Shown piece after piece: positions 1 through 7,459 of a stretch of DNA of 22,310 bases. Position 1 is the stretch's first letter, and each line of letters starts with the position of its first letter. Source of the stretch: a virus; the IMG/VR virus record IMGVR_UViG_3300022907_000108, positions 1 through 22,310 of that record; one strand, written 5' to 3'. Below the pieces are notes generated by a model. It did no database searches, was not told the origin of the DNA, and saw only the letters and a list, made by a program, of their open reading frames with translations. Made by a program: the position numbers and the translations under genes.

Positions 1-261
1 GAGTTAGTAAGTGTGTTAAAAAAAGATTTAGAAGACCTTGATAAAAGGTTTAACAAAAAGAATAGAGATGTAGGCAAGTTGGCCATACAAAAAACAGAAT
101 CTATTGAAAGAATTACAAACGGTGCAAGTGCGCTGGCTACAAGATGTATTGAAATAGCTAGTGGGTCACCACTAACGGAGAAAGAGTTAAATGCTACAAA
201 GAAGTCAGAAATCAATTCTGAATGCCCTTCTATTGCTAACCCTAACTATATTCCTTACTAG
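1..261 (+). CDS. i-spanin-like (Rz) protein, 5' end outside window
   Basis: The frame is open from base 1, so the GTG at 13 is probably internal and the gene begins upstream of the window. The visible 86 codons are charged and helical (KKDLEDLDKRFNKKN near the start), as in the periplasmic coiled-coil part of Rz-type inner-membrane spanins; the expected N-terminal membrane anchor would lie outside the window. A lipoprotein gene starts inside this one at 191 in another frame and runs past it, which is the classic Rz/Rz1 overlap. Spanins fuse inner and outer membranes in the last step of Gram-negative lysis. The call rests mainly on this architecture rather than on a recognised family motif. 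Confidence 0.6.
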   Translation, partial: ELVSVLKKDLEDLDKRFNKKNRDVGKLAIQKTESIERITNGASALATRCIEIASGSPLTEKELNATKKSEINSECPSIANPNYIPY

Positions 262-571
262 TTGTAGTGGAGTAAAACAGTTAAGCATATTCAAAGAAGA
301 AGTACCAAGAGCAAAACTAAATTTAGAAAAACCTACACCACTTGAATTAGAAAATTTAAGATGGATTATTATTACTAGTGCTAATGCTGAAGAAGTATTT
401 AAGAAACTAGAAGAACAAGGTATTGATCCAGTTTTATGGGGCTTAACAGATAAAGACTTTGAATTACTATCAAAGAACTTTGCGAGAATAAGAAATCAAT
501 TAAAAATAACAAATGACTTGCTAGACAAGTATAAAGAATATTACGAGGTAGAAGATGGCGAAACTAGGTGA
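191..571 (+). CDS. o-spanin-like (Rz1) outer-membrane lipoprotein
   Basis: The 126-residue protein has a hydrophobic N-terminal segment (residues 9-22) ending in a lipobox LTSC with Cys25, so it should be processed by signal peptidase II to a mature chain of about 100 residues. The ATG at 191 lies inside the upstream gene in the +1 frame, preceded by purine-rich GGAGAAAGAG, and the overlap is 71 bp. This embedded lipoprotein arrangement is typical of o-spanins, which bind the i-spanin and disrupt the outer membrane. At about 100 mature residues it is longer than lambda Rz1. It overlaps the next gene by 17 bp. An unrelated lipoprotein is possible, but position and overlap favour a spanin. Confidence 0.65.
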   Translation: MLQRSQKSILNALLLLTLTIFLTSCSGVKQLSIFKEEVPRAKLNLEKPTPLELENLRWIIITSANAEEVFKKLEEQGIDPVLWGLTDKDFELLSKNFARIRNQLKITNDLLDKYKEYYEVEDGETR

Positions 572-974
572 TAAAACTGACTTTAGTTATAGAGTAAAAC
601 GAGTTACAAAAGTTGTAGATGGTGATACAATAGATGTTATATTAGATATGGGGTTTGACATTTTGTTTGCTCAAAGAGTTAGACTATTTGGTATAGACAC
701 ACCAGAAAGTAGAACAAGAGATAAAGTAGAAAAAATTTATGGTTTAAAGTCTAAAAAGTTTTTACAAGAAAAATTAAAAAAAGCAAAAAAGATTACAATT
801 AAAACATACAAAAATTCAGAAACAGGTAAGTTTGGTAGAATACTTGGAGATGTATGGTGTGATGGCAAATCTGTTAATTCAGAAATGGTTAAAGTAGGTC
901 ACGCTGTCGCTTACTATGGTCAAAACAAGAAACTTGTTGAGGCTGCTCATTTAAGAAATAGAAAAAGAGTTTGA
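555..974 (+). CDS. Staphylococcal-nuclease-like (thermonuclease) protein
   Basis: This 139-residue protein matches the SNase (OB-fold) family along most of its length. Motifs are VVDGDTID (Asp22, Asp24), RVRLFGIDTPES (Arg43, Asp48, Thr49, Glu51) and GKFGRILG (Arg95). These correspond to the calcium ligands, general base and two catalytic arginines of staphylococcal nuclease, so an active calcium-dependent DNA/RNA nuclease is expected. No signal peptide is visible, so it probably acts in the cytoplasm, for example in host DNA breakdown or nucleotide salvage; that role is inference. It starts within the end of the o-spanin gene behind a GAGG sequence, and its TGA overlaps the next ATG. Confidence 0.85.
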   Translation: MAKLGDKTDFSYRVKRVTKVVDGDTIDVILDMGFDILFAQRVRLFGIDTPESRTRDKVEKIYGLKSKKFLQEKLKKAKKITIKTYKNSETGKFGRILGDVWCDGKSVNSEMVKVGHAVAYYGQNKKLVEAAHLRNRKRV

Positions 975-1255
975 TGGATATATTTTTTACAATACTTGTT
1001 GAATTTGGATTACCTGTTGCTGCTGCTGTGGTTATGGGTGGGTTCATATATATTATTTTAAAATATATTTTAGGTGGTGTTGTAGGTTCAGTAAAAGGTT
1101 TACACGGTATTATTATGGGTTTAGAAAACAGAATAGATACTATGAATAATGACCTGATACATATTGACACTTTAATATCATCAGCGTTACATCTCAAACC
1201 TGATTTAGATAGAATTGCTAGATCAGATGGAAAGAATGACGCAAGAAAAGACTAA
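974..1255 (+). CDS. Small single-span membrane protein, holin-like (paralog 1)
   Basis: The chosen start is the ATG at 974, which overlaps the upstream TGA (ATGA); a TTG at 971 is less likely. The product is about 93 residues: a short N-terminus, one strongly hydrophobic segment (about residues 5-30, rich in Val, Ala, Gly and Ile), then a helical tail with a charged C-terminus. The next gene has the same plan and recognisable similarity (GLPVAAAVVMGGFIYII versus GFATLAAIAMGWFIWFI; NNDLIHIDTLISS versus DNDLIRIKSKLNT). Size, topology and closeness to spanin genes suggest a holin or holin-like protein of the BhlA type, but no diagnostic motif exists. Confidence 0.6.
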   Translation: MDIFFTILVEFGLPVAAAVVMGGFIYIILKYILGGVVGSVKGLHGIIMGLENRIDTMNNDLIHIDTLISSALHLKPDLDRIARSDGKNDARKD

Positions 1256-1509
1256 TGACAATTTTAGAAATACTTAATCAATACGGTTTTGCGACACTAG
1301 CCGCTATTGCTATGGGTTGGTTTATTTGGTTTATCTATAACTTTATAACACAAGAAGTTACCAGTAAATTAGGAGAAGCAAATAAGGCTCTAATTATGTT
1401 GTTAGATAAGATACGAAGACTTGATAACGACCTTATAAGAATTAAATCTAAATTAAACACAGTCCTGACACTCCGAGAAGAAGAAAAGAAGAAAACTAAA
1501 GACGAATAA
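1255..1509 (+). CDS. Small single-span membrane protein, holin-like (paralog 2)
   Basis: This 84-residue protein is the tandem paralog of the gene just upstream, overlapping it by one base (TAATG). It has one N-terminal membrane segment (about residues 9-31), a predicted amphipathic or coiled-coil stretch containing LDNDLIRIKSKLNTV, and a very charged Lys/Glu tail. Two adjacent copies could act as a holin and its modulator, or as a hetero-oligomer. This is inference from topology and from the neighbouring spanins. It is the last gene before the late-type promoter motif and the curli cluster. Confidence 0.6.
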   Translation: MTILEILNQYGFATLAAIAMGWFIWFIYNFITQEVTSKLGEANKALIMLLDKIRRLDNDLIRIKSKLNTVLTLREEEKKKTKDE

Positions 1510-1510
1510 A

Positions 1511-1518
1511 CATAAATA
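1511..1518 (+). promoter_or_regulatory. Late-type promoter motif CATAAATA before csgF
   Basis: CATAAATA fits the T4-like late promoter consensus TATAAATA and the relaxed form NATAAATA known from T4-like marine phages. If the last A is at -6, as in T4, the predicted +1 is base 1524, exactly the A of the csgF ATG, giving a leaderless mRNA. There is no Shine-Dalgarno sequence before that ATG. It would drive the whole curli-type cluster late in infection. Confidence 0.5.
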
Positions 1519-1523
1519 GTAAT

Positions 1524-1982
1524 ATGAAAACACTAATTAAATTAAGTGTTTTCTTTGGAATTATACTATTTTCATCATCATTACAATCAAGTGAATTGAC
1601 ACAGGATTTTAAGAACCCTTCCTTTAGTGGAAATGGTTACTCAAACCACGTGTTATCTATACAACAACTTGAACACCAAAGAAAACAAAAGATAAAAGAA
1701 GACAAAGAAGCCGCTGAAAGGCAGGCTAAACGTGACGAAGACAATAAGACAATCAATCGTTTTATTGCTAACGTTGAAAGTAGAATTTACGCTAATCTAT
1801 CAAAACAATTAGTTGATAATATGTTTAGTGATACTGGACAAAATTCTGGTACTGCTGAAATAGAAGGTGCTCAAATTGTATGGACTAAAGATACAGATTT
1901 GGGAACAATTAATATTACAATTACAGCAGAAGATGGAACGGTAACAACATTAACTGTGCCCATAGGGGACTTTGGATTTTAA
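1524..1982 (+). CDS. csgF: CsgF-like curli assembly factor
   Basis: The 152-residue protein has an N-terminal signal peptide (cleavage near SLQSS/ELT) followed by ELTQDFKNPSFSGNGY, which lines up with the mature N-terminus of E. coli CsgF (FQFRNPNFGGN). In E. coli this segment inserts into the CsgG channel and forms its second constriction. A charged linker (residues 48-75), a helical stretch (FIANVESRIYANLSKQLVDN) and a beta-rich C-terminus (TINITITAEDGTVTTLTVP) also fit CsgF. The gene lies directly before csgG with a one-base overlap, the order csgF-csgG. The CsgG-CsgF complex exports and anchors curli subunits at the outer membrane. The linker is richer in Lys and Glu than in E. coli. Confidence comes from motif and neighbour together. 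Confidence 0.85.
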   Translation: MKTLIKLSVFFGIILFSSSLQSSELTQDFKNPSFSGNGYSNHVLSIQQLEHQRKQKIKEDKEAAERQAKRDEDNKTINRFIANVESRIYANLSKQLVDNMFSDTGQNSGTAEIEGAQIVWTKDTDLGTINITITAEDGTVTTLTVPIGDFGF

Positions 1983-2776
1983 TGTTTAAAGTATTATTAT
2001 TTTTGGCAGCTATATGTTTAAGTGGTTGCGCTACTGTACCTCAGATAGAGGACCCAAAACTATCTCTATCTCCGTTACAAGAAAAATTTGATAATATAAA
2101 AAAATTAGACGGACCTGAAATTACAATTGCTGTATATCAATTTACAGATAAGACAGGTCAAAGAAAACCAAGTGATAAGTTTTCACAATTAAGTAGTGCT
2201 GTCACACAAGGTGCTGAAGTATGGGTGATAGACGCATTACAAAAAGTAGGTAATGGGACTTGGTTTCAAGTTGTAGAAAGAATTGGATTAGATAATCTAA
2301 TCAAAGAAAGACAGCTGATAAGATCAACAAGAGAACAGTATGAAGAAGAAAAATCTAAAAGATTAAAACCTTTAAAGTTTGCTGGTCTTATACTTGAAGG
2401 TGGTGTTGTAGGTTATGACTCAAATATCGCAACTGGCGGTGCTGGTGCTAGATATTTGGGCATTGGAGTACAACAACAATATAGAGTTGATAACGTAACT
2501 GTTTCAATGAGAGTAGTAAGTGTTTCTACAGGAGAAGTCTTACTCACAGTTGCTGTTGAAAAAACTATATTATCTGTTTCATACGGTTCATCTGTATTTA
2601 AGTTTTTAGATTTAGGTACAAGAGCAATAGAAACTGAAACAGGAGTAACAAAAAACGAACCTGTTAATTATGCTGTAAGAGCAGCTATAGAACAGGCCGT
2701 AGTAGAAATTATATTACAAGGCGAAAAAGAAGGCCTTTGGAAATTTAAAGAGGAGAAAAAAGTAAATGTTAAATAA
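1982..2776 (+). CDS. csgG: CsgG-like outer-membrane curli secretion channel lipoprotein
   Basis: The 264-residue lipoprotein (lipobox LSGC, Cys16) matches E. coli CsgG (277 aa) along its full length. Landmarks are TIAVYQFTDKTGQRKP, WFQVVERIGLDNLIKERQLIR, LILEGGVVGYDSNIATGGAGARYLGIG, RVVSVSTGEVLLTV, KTILSVSYGSSVFKF and the C-terminal GLWKF. CsgG forms a nonameric 36-strand barrel that passes unfolded curli subunits across the outer membrane. The loop that forms the channel constriction (about residues 63-75, SDKFSQLSSAVTQ) differs from the Tyr/Asn/Phe ring of E. coli, so gating could differ. The gene is coupled to csgF (TAATG) and overlaps the curlin-like gene by 11 bp. No break or frameshift is seen. 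Confidence 0.93.
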   Translation: MFKVLLFLAAICLSGCATVPQIEDPKLSLSPLQEKFDNIKKLDGPEITIAVYQFTDKTGQRKPSDKFSQLSSAVTQGAEVWVIDALQKVGNGTWFQVVERIGLDNLIKERQLIRSTREQYEEEKSKRLKPLKFAGLILEGGVVGYDSNIATGGAGARYLGIGVQQQYRVDNVTVSMRVVSVSTGEVLLTVAVEKTILSVSYGSSVFKFLDLGTRAIETETGVTKNEPVNYAVRAAIEQAVVEIILQGEKEGLWKFKEEKKVNVK

Positions 2777-3479
2777 ACTGTTAATTACATTATTTGCTAG
2801 TATATTATGCTTTAACGTTTATGCTAACGACATTTATATAGAACAGGTCGGTGACGGCCTTGATTTGGACATTACACAAGACGGACAAAATAACGAAGTA
2901 GGTGACTCACTTACAGATATGATTTTAAACGGTGATAATATGACGTTTAGTATTACACAAACAGGTAACACAAACACTATTGACGCTACAATTAAAGGAT
3001 CAACTTATACAGGTACTTGGGCTTTTACAGGTAACTCAAACACAGTTGATTTACTTTGTAGCTCTACATCATCAGGAGATTGTGATACTGTAACACTTAA
3101 TATCACTACAACAGGTGACAACAACACCTTTGATTTTGATATTGGTGAAACTACAGACGCTTCATCATCTACAATTAGTTTTACACTTACAGGAGATAAC
3201 AGCGTTATCGCTGCTGCTGTTGACGGTGTAAGTGCTAATATATCTGTAACTTCAGATAACTCATCATCATTAGCAACAACTTCAGCAAATTCAGATGAAG
3301 GTAATGCTATTACTTTAGATGTTGATGGAGATGGCGATAGTGCTGGTCACGGCATTACAATCAATGTTACTGGCGGTGGAGGAACTATTGATGTTACACA
3401 ATCTGGTATCTATGACAACACAGTAGATTTAGATGTAACTGGTGATAGTTTTGATATAGACATAACACAATCGGATTAA
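2766..3479 (+). CDS. Curlin-repeat (CsgA/CsgB-like) secreted protein 1
   Basis: The 237-residue protein has a signal peptide (cleavage near NVYA/NDI). The mature chain is low-complexity, rich in Asp, Thr, Ser, Asn and Gly, with imperfect repeats of the type I-T-x-x-G-x-x-N-x-I/V (ITQDGQNNEV, ITQTGNTNTI, ITTTGDNNTF). These resemble the Q-x-G-x-x-N strand-turn-strand repeats of CsgA and CsgB. It is strongly acidic, and Gln is often replaced by Thr. One Cys pair sits mid-chain (CSSTSSGDC). The mature N-terminus NDIYIEQVG recurs in the gene at 4636. A strong GAGGAG precedes the ATG. Lying directly after csgG, it is the expected export substrate. Amyloid formation is inferred. Confidence 0.78.
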   Translation: MLNKLLITLFASILCFNVYANDIYIEQVGDGLDLDITQDGQNNEVGDSLTDMILNGDNMTFSITQTGNTNTIDATIKGSTYTGTWAFTGNSNTVDLLCSSTSSGDCDTVTLNITTTGDNNTFDFDIGETTDASSSTISFTLTGDNSVIAAAVDGVSANISVTSDNSSSLATTSANSDEGNAITLDVDGDGDSAGHGITINVTGGGGTIDVTQSGIYDNTVDLDVTGDSFDIDITQSD

Positions 3480-3480
3480 T

Positions 3481-3573
3481 ATGGACTTTGGAACAATAAA
3501 CTTAATATTAATTATAGGACTTTTAGTATATGCGAATATTGAACTTTATAATTTTATTAATCGTAATTTCTAA
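3481..3573 (+). CDS. Possible 30-aa membrane peptide
   Basis: An ATG immediately after the curlin-like stop opens a 30-codon frame, MDFGTINLILIIGLLVYANI and ten more residues, with a single hydrophobic segment and a basic end. It fills the 50-bp gap and overlaps the start of the FecR-domain gene by 44 bp in another frame. No ribosome binding site is visible, but the position allows translational coupling. In AT-rich DNA such hydrophobic frames also arise by chance, so this is tentative. Confidence 0.3.
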   Translation: MDFGTINLILIIGLLVYANIELYNFINRNF

Positions 3574-4636
3574 TTCTGCTCTTGCCTCTATTGGTAAAGT
3601 AAGCGAACATAAAGGCAAGGCAGAAATAGATAGAAAAGACGGTGACAAAGGTATCACTATTCAAAAAGATGTTGAAGTCTTTTCATACGATACAGTAAAG
3701 ACAGGTGATGGCCGTACAGGTATCACCTTTGTTGATGACACTAAAGTTGAGTTAACGGAACACTCAAAGTTAGTCATTGACGAGTTTGTTTATGACCCTA
3801 ACACCAACACAGGTGCGTTATCATTAAAGGCAAGTTTAGGAAGTGTAAGATATGCTTCAGGTCAGATTGCCAAAAATTCAAAACAAAATGTAAAGATTAG
3901 TACACCAACAGCCACAATTGCTGTTAGAGGTACTGACTTTGCTATGATTATAGATGAATTAGGTGGTTCTACTATTTTATTATTACCAAGTTGTGATACA
4001 AATGGTTTATGTTATGTAGGAGAGATAAGTGTAGAATCAGATGCTGGTCAAGTTATAATGAATCAGGCCTTTCAAGCAACAAGAGTTGAAGCACCAGAAG
4101 CAAAACCATTTAAACCTATTTTAGTAGATGTTGATGAAAGTATGATTTCAAATCTACTTATCTTATCACCACCATCAAACTTAAATACAGATGAGGCAGT
4201 AGAAGAAAAGAAAGCAGTTGCTGATGTTTTAGATATTGATTTTTTAGAAATAGATGTTTTAAACGAAGATTTACTAGCAACAAAAGATGATGATAACTTT
4301 GAAGAATTGGATATTGACTATCTAGCACAAGATTTTTTAGCAGATGTATTAGACCAAATTAACAAAGTATTAGCAGAAAGTTTTTTAAGTGAGTTAACAG
4401 ATGTATTTGTAAAGAAGAAACAAAAAGTAGGACAAGACGAGTTAACAGGTATTATTATTATTGACCAAGGAACATATTGGGAATTTAGACGAGAAGATAC
4501 AACTAACTTTGTACGATTAAAATTAAGTAAATCAAGTGAGTATGTTATTAATCTGTCACAAGGTGATTTTATAACAAGAGATTATATTGTAGGAGATGGA
4601 GGAGGTCTGAATAATATAGACCTATTACAACGATAA
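3530..4636 (+). CDS. FecR-domain periplasmic protein in the curli cluster
   Basis: The 368-residue protein has a signal peptide (cleavage near NSALA/SIG) and a FecR-like domain at about residues 45-145: GDGRTGITFVDDTKVELTEHS, then a beta-rich stretch with SLGSVRYASGQ and STPTATIAVRGTDFAM, the usual end of the domain. The second half is acidic with DIDFLEID/ELDIDYLAQD-type repeats, and a beta-rich tail follows. FecR domains sense or transmit signals in the periplasm, and stand-alone FecR proteins are often encoded beside CHASE2 cyclases, as here. The gene shares a one-base overlap (TAATG) with the next gene. It could instead be a structural or fibre-associated protein; the partner is unknown. 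Confidence 0.8.
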   Translation: MRILNFIILLIVISNSALASIGKVSEHKGKAEIDRKDGDKGITIQKDVEVFSYDTVKTGDGRTGITFVDDTKVELTEHSKLVIDEFVYDPNTNTGALSLKASLGSVRYASGQIAKNSKQNVKISTPTATIAVRGTDFAMIIDELGGSTILLLPSCDTNGLCYVGEISVESDAGQVIMNQAFQATRVEAPEAKPFKPILVDVDESMISNLLILSPPSNLNTDEAVEEKKAVADVLDIDFLEIDVLNEDLLATKDDDNFEELDIDYLAQDFLADVLDQINKVLAESFLSELTDVFVKKKQKVGQDELTGIIIIDQGTYWEFRREDTTNFVRLKLSKSSEYVINLSQGDFITRDYIVGDGGGLNNIDLLQR

Positions 4637-5448
4637 TGTATAAATTTTTAAAAAGATTAACAATCTGGTTATTTGTATGGATGGTTTTTTATTCTATCAT
4701 AGATAAAGTAAAAGCCAATGAAATTTATATTAGTCAAGCTGGCACAGGTAATGATGATACAACCATTAATGTAAACCAAGAAGGCGAAGACAATAAAGTA
4801 GATATGTCAATAGGTGGTACGGATAATACTATAACGTTTGAACAAAAAGGTGATGATGGTTATATTGGATATACTTCATTATGGGGAAGTGGATATAGTT
4901 GGGGTGGGGATTTAGATGGTAACGATAATAATTTAAACATCAAACAATACTGTAATCAAACACCTTGTGGTGGAGATAGATTTGAATTTCATATTTCAGG
5001 TAATAGTAATGATGTGGATTTTTATCAAGGTTATAGAGTTTATTCTGATGGTTCATTAGATACGATAGATGATTACGAATATGGTGGTCATTTTGTAAGA
5101 TTAGATATTCACGGTTCAAATAATACATTTTTAGGAAGTCAAAGGTCAAATAATTCAGGACACGAACATAGCAATACAACTTACATTTATGGAAATAATA
5201 ATGATGTTTTTACTGTACAATGGGGCAATCAGGACAAGACATTGAATTTGACTATAAATAATTCTGATAATGATGTTGATATGATTCAAAAGGGTAGTTC
5301 ATCTCATAGTGCCACAGTTTCAATAACAGGTAGTTACGGTACAGATTTAGATTTACTACAACAAGGTGGTACAGCACAATCATATTCACTTACACAAGAT
5401 TGTCAAACATTAGGAGGCTGTTCAGTTTCGGTGACACAAGGTAATTAA
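4636..5448 (+). CDS. Curlin-repeat-like secreted protein 2
   Basis: The 270-residue protein has a basic, hydrophobic N-terminal signal (cleavage near KVKA/NEI) and a mature start NEIYISQAG almost the same as that of the first curlin-like protein. Imperfect strand-turn repeats with G-x-x-N follow (INVNQEGEDNKV, GTDNTITFEQKGDDG, ISGNSNDVDF, SGSNNTF-like units, YGNNNDVFTVQ), ending in SVSVTQGN. A CNQTPC pair and a C-terminal pair (CQTLGGC) are present. It is rich in Asn, Asp, Gly, Ser and Tyr, as in amyloid subunits. Two different curlin-like proteins recall the CsgA/CsgB major-subunit and nucleator pair. Which is which cannot be told from sequence. Confidence 0.72.
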   Translation: MYKFLKRLTIWLFVWMVFYSIIDKVKANEIYISQAGTGNDDTTINVNQEGEDNKVDMSIGGTDNTITFEQKGDDGYIGYTSLWGSGYSWGGDLDGNDNNLNIKQYCNQTPCGGDRFEFHISGNSNDVDFYQGYRVYSDGSLDTIDDYEYGGHFVRLDIHGSNNTFLGSQRSNNSGHEHSNTTYIYGNNNDVFTVQWGNQDKTLNLTINNSDNDVDMIQKGSSSHSATVSITGSYGTDLDLLQQGGTAQSYSLTQDCQTLGGCSVSVTQGN

Positions 5449-7373
5449 TGAAAAAAATATTAACACATTGGACATTTGCTTTCTTAACATTATTCATTGT
5501 TACATATATTGGATTAAAAGACCCACAGATAAAAGAGATATTAAGATTAAAGTCATTTGACTTATTATTACAATCAGAGCCAAAAGAAATTTCACAAGAT
5601 ATACACATTGTCAGCATAGACGAGAAGGCCATAGAGAAGTATGGACAATGGCCTTGGAAAAGAGATGTACTTGCTGATGTAGTAAATCAATTAAGAGAAA
5701 AAGGTGCTGGTATTATAGTCATACCTATACTGTTTTCAGAATACGATAGACTAGGTGGTGATGAAACATTTATCAACACAATTTATCAAAATGGTGTAGT
5801 CATAGCACAAACAGGAACAAATCAAACAAATAAAAATGCTGTACCAAGAGGTGTCGCTAAAATAGGTGATCCGTTACCTTGGTTATTTGAATGGGGTGGA
5901 ATGTTAGGTCCTGTCAAAGAGTTTGGCGAATACGCTGATGGTGTAGGTGTAACAAACACAGCACCTGAAGTGGATGGTGTTGTAAGAAGAATACCATTAC
6001 TAATGAGAATAGGTGAAGAAATTTATCCTGCAATGGCAATTGAAGTTATAAGAGTATCAACAGGTGCACCAAGTTATCAAGTTAAAACAGGAGAAGGTGG
6101 TATAATTGCAATGAGAGTTCCTGGATTTAAAACTATAGAAACAGATGCAAATGCTCGTATCTGGTTAAGATGGAACAAAGGTTACATCACTACATCAATT
6201 GCTGATTTAGAAACAAGTGAAGTTAGATTAAACAACAAAACAGTAATCATAGGAATGAACGCTGAAGGTCTAGGTGGTGTCATTGCCACACCAGTTGGTG
6301 AAAGATATGCTTACGAGTTAACTGCTTCAACACTCTCAACTGTATTAGATGGTAAAAATATTACAAGAGTTGATATATCATTTATTGTAGAACTAGCTGT
6401 TGCTTTTGTAGTAGGGTTAGTAATAATATTTCTAACAAGATTTACACCATATTGGGTAATAGGTTTAGCAATTGTATTTTCAATATTAGGCTCAATAGTT
6501 TATTCTAATTATTTCTTTCAACAAAATTTAATGTTAGTAGATGTAACTTGGATTATTTTTACAATTGTTGTTGTAGGATTTCATAGTGTCTTTAATAGAT
6601 TTATATTAGAGTTTAGATTAAAACAACAAATAAGAAAACAGTTTGAAAAGTATTTGGATCCAAGACAAGTTGCTATACTTGTAAAGAATCCTGAAAAATT
6701 AAAACTTGGTGGTGATAGAAAAGAAATGTCTTTCTTGTTTATGGACATTGTAGGATTTACTCCTATTTCTGAATACTATAAAAACAAAGACGATCCTGAA
6801 GGATTGGTTGCTGTGATAAACGATTATCTAAATCGTATGAGTCAAATCGTTTTAAGAAATGGTGGTACGATTGACAAGTATATGGGTGATTGTATTATGG
6901 CATTTTGGAATGCACCATTAGATTGTCCTAATCACGCTGAGATGGCTGTAAAGACAGGTATAGAATGTGCTGAAGAAACTGAAAAGTTAAAAAAAGAATT
7001 TAGGGAGAAAGGTCTTCCTGATATAAACATAGGTTCAGGTGTTAACACAGGAACTTGTATTGTCGGTAATATGGGTAGTGAAAACCGATTAGATTATTCT
7101 GTTGTAGGTGACGCTGTAAACTTGGCAGCTAGACTTGAGGCTGCTACAAGAAATTATAGAGATGAAAATGGAAAGGTTACACCTTTGATTTATTCTTCCT
7201 ATACAAAAGAGCAACTGAAAAATATTAAGTCAATTGAGCTAGATAAAATTAAGGTTAAGGGTAAAGATGAGTTAGTAACCATTTATAAACCAGTAACAAA
7301 CTTAATGGAGGGTTATGACTTTACTTCAAAAAAGAAAGTTAAAACTAATAGCAAAAAGGATAATAAGAAATGA
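5448..7373 (+). CDS. CHASE2-domain membrane adenylate cyclase (class III)
   Basis: This 641-residue receptor has an N-terminal membrane helix (about 9-22), an extracytoplasmic CHASE2 domain (about 30-300, with HIVSIDEKAIEKYGQWPWKR), three membrane helices (about 309-331, 335-354, 361-385) and a class III cyclase domain (about 420-620). Metal-binding aspartates are Asp433 (FLFMDIVGFT) and Asp481 (IDKYMGD). Lys477 is the base-specificity lysine, Ser551 takes the position usually Thr or Asp, and Asn558 and Arg562 are the transition-state residues. All essential residues are present, so ATP-to-cAMP activity is likely. The gene is TAATG-coupled to the curlin-like gene, and a FecR-domain protein lies upstream. 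The ligand and the purpose in infection are unknown. Confidence 0.9.
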   Translation: MKKILTHWTFAFLTLFIVTYIGLKDPQIKEILRLKSFDLLLQSEPKEISQDIHIVSIDEKAIEKYGQWPWKRDVLADVVNQLREKGAGIIVIPILFSEYDRLGGDETFINTIYQNGVVIAQTGTNQTNKNAVPRGVAKIGDPLPWLFEWGGMLGPVKEFGEYADGVGVTNTAPEVDGVVRRIPLLMRIGEEIYPAMAIEVIRVSTGAPSYQVKTGEGGIIAMRVPGFKTIETDANARIWLRWNKGYITTSIADLETSEVRLNNKTVIIGMNAEGLGGVIATPVGERYAYELTASTLSTVLDGKNITRVDISFIVELAVAFVVGLVIIFLTRFTPYWVIGLAIVFSILGSIVYSNYFFQQNLMLVDVTWIIFTIVVVGFHSVFNRFILEFRLKQQIRKQFEKYLDPRQVAILVKNPEKLKLGGDRKEMSFLFMDIVGFTPISEYYKNKDDPEGLVAVINDYLNRMSQIVLRNGGTIDKYMGDCIMAFWNAPLDCPNHAEMAVKTGIECAEETEKLKKEFREKGLPDINIGSGVNTGTCIVGNMGSENRLDYSVVGDAVNLAARLEAATRNYRDENGKVTPLIYSSYTKEQLKNIKSIELDKIKVKGKDELVTIYKPVTNLMEGYDFTSKKKVKTNSKKDNKK

Positions 7374-7459
7374 AAAAAAAAGAAAACTATACTTACTCAA
7401 TTTACACTGGCTCAAAATTAAGAAACAAAAGTTACGGAGACGCAGAAAAACATTTGTGA
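7370..7459 (+). CDS. Possible 29-aa peptide after the cyclase
   Basis: An ATG overlapping the cyclase TGA (ATGA) opens a 29-codon frame starting MKKKENYTYSIYTGSKLRNK. The same frame reads on past its TGA with plausible composition to a further stop at about 7490, so it may be a decayed longer gene or a real micro-gene. There is no other support. The remaining sequence up to 7516 shows no other clear feature. Confidence 0.25.
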   Translation: MKKKENYTYSIYTGSKLRNKSYGDAEKHL

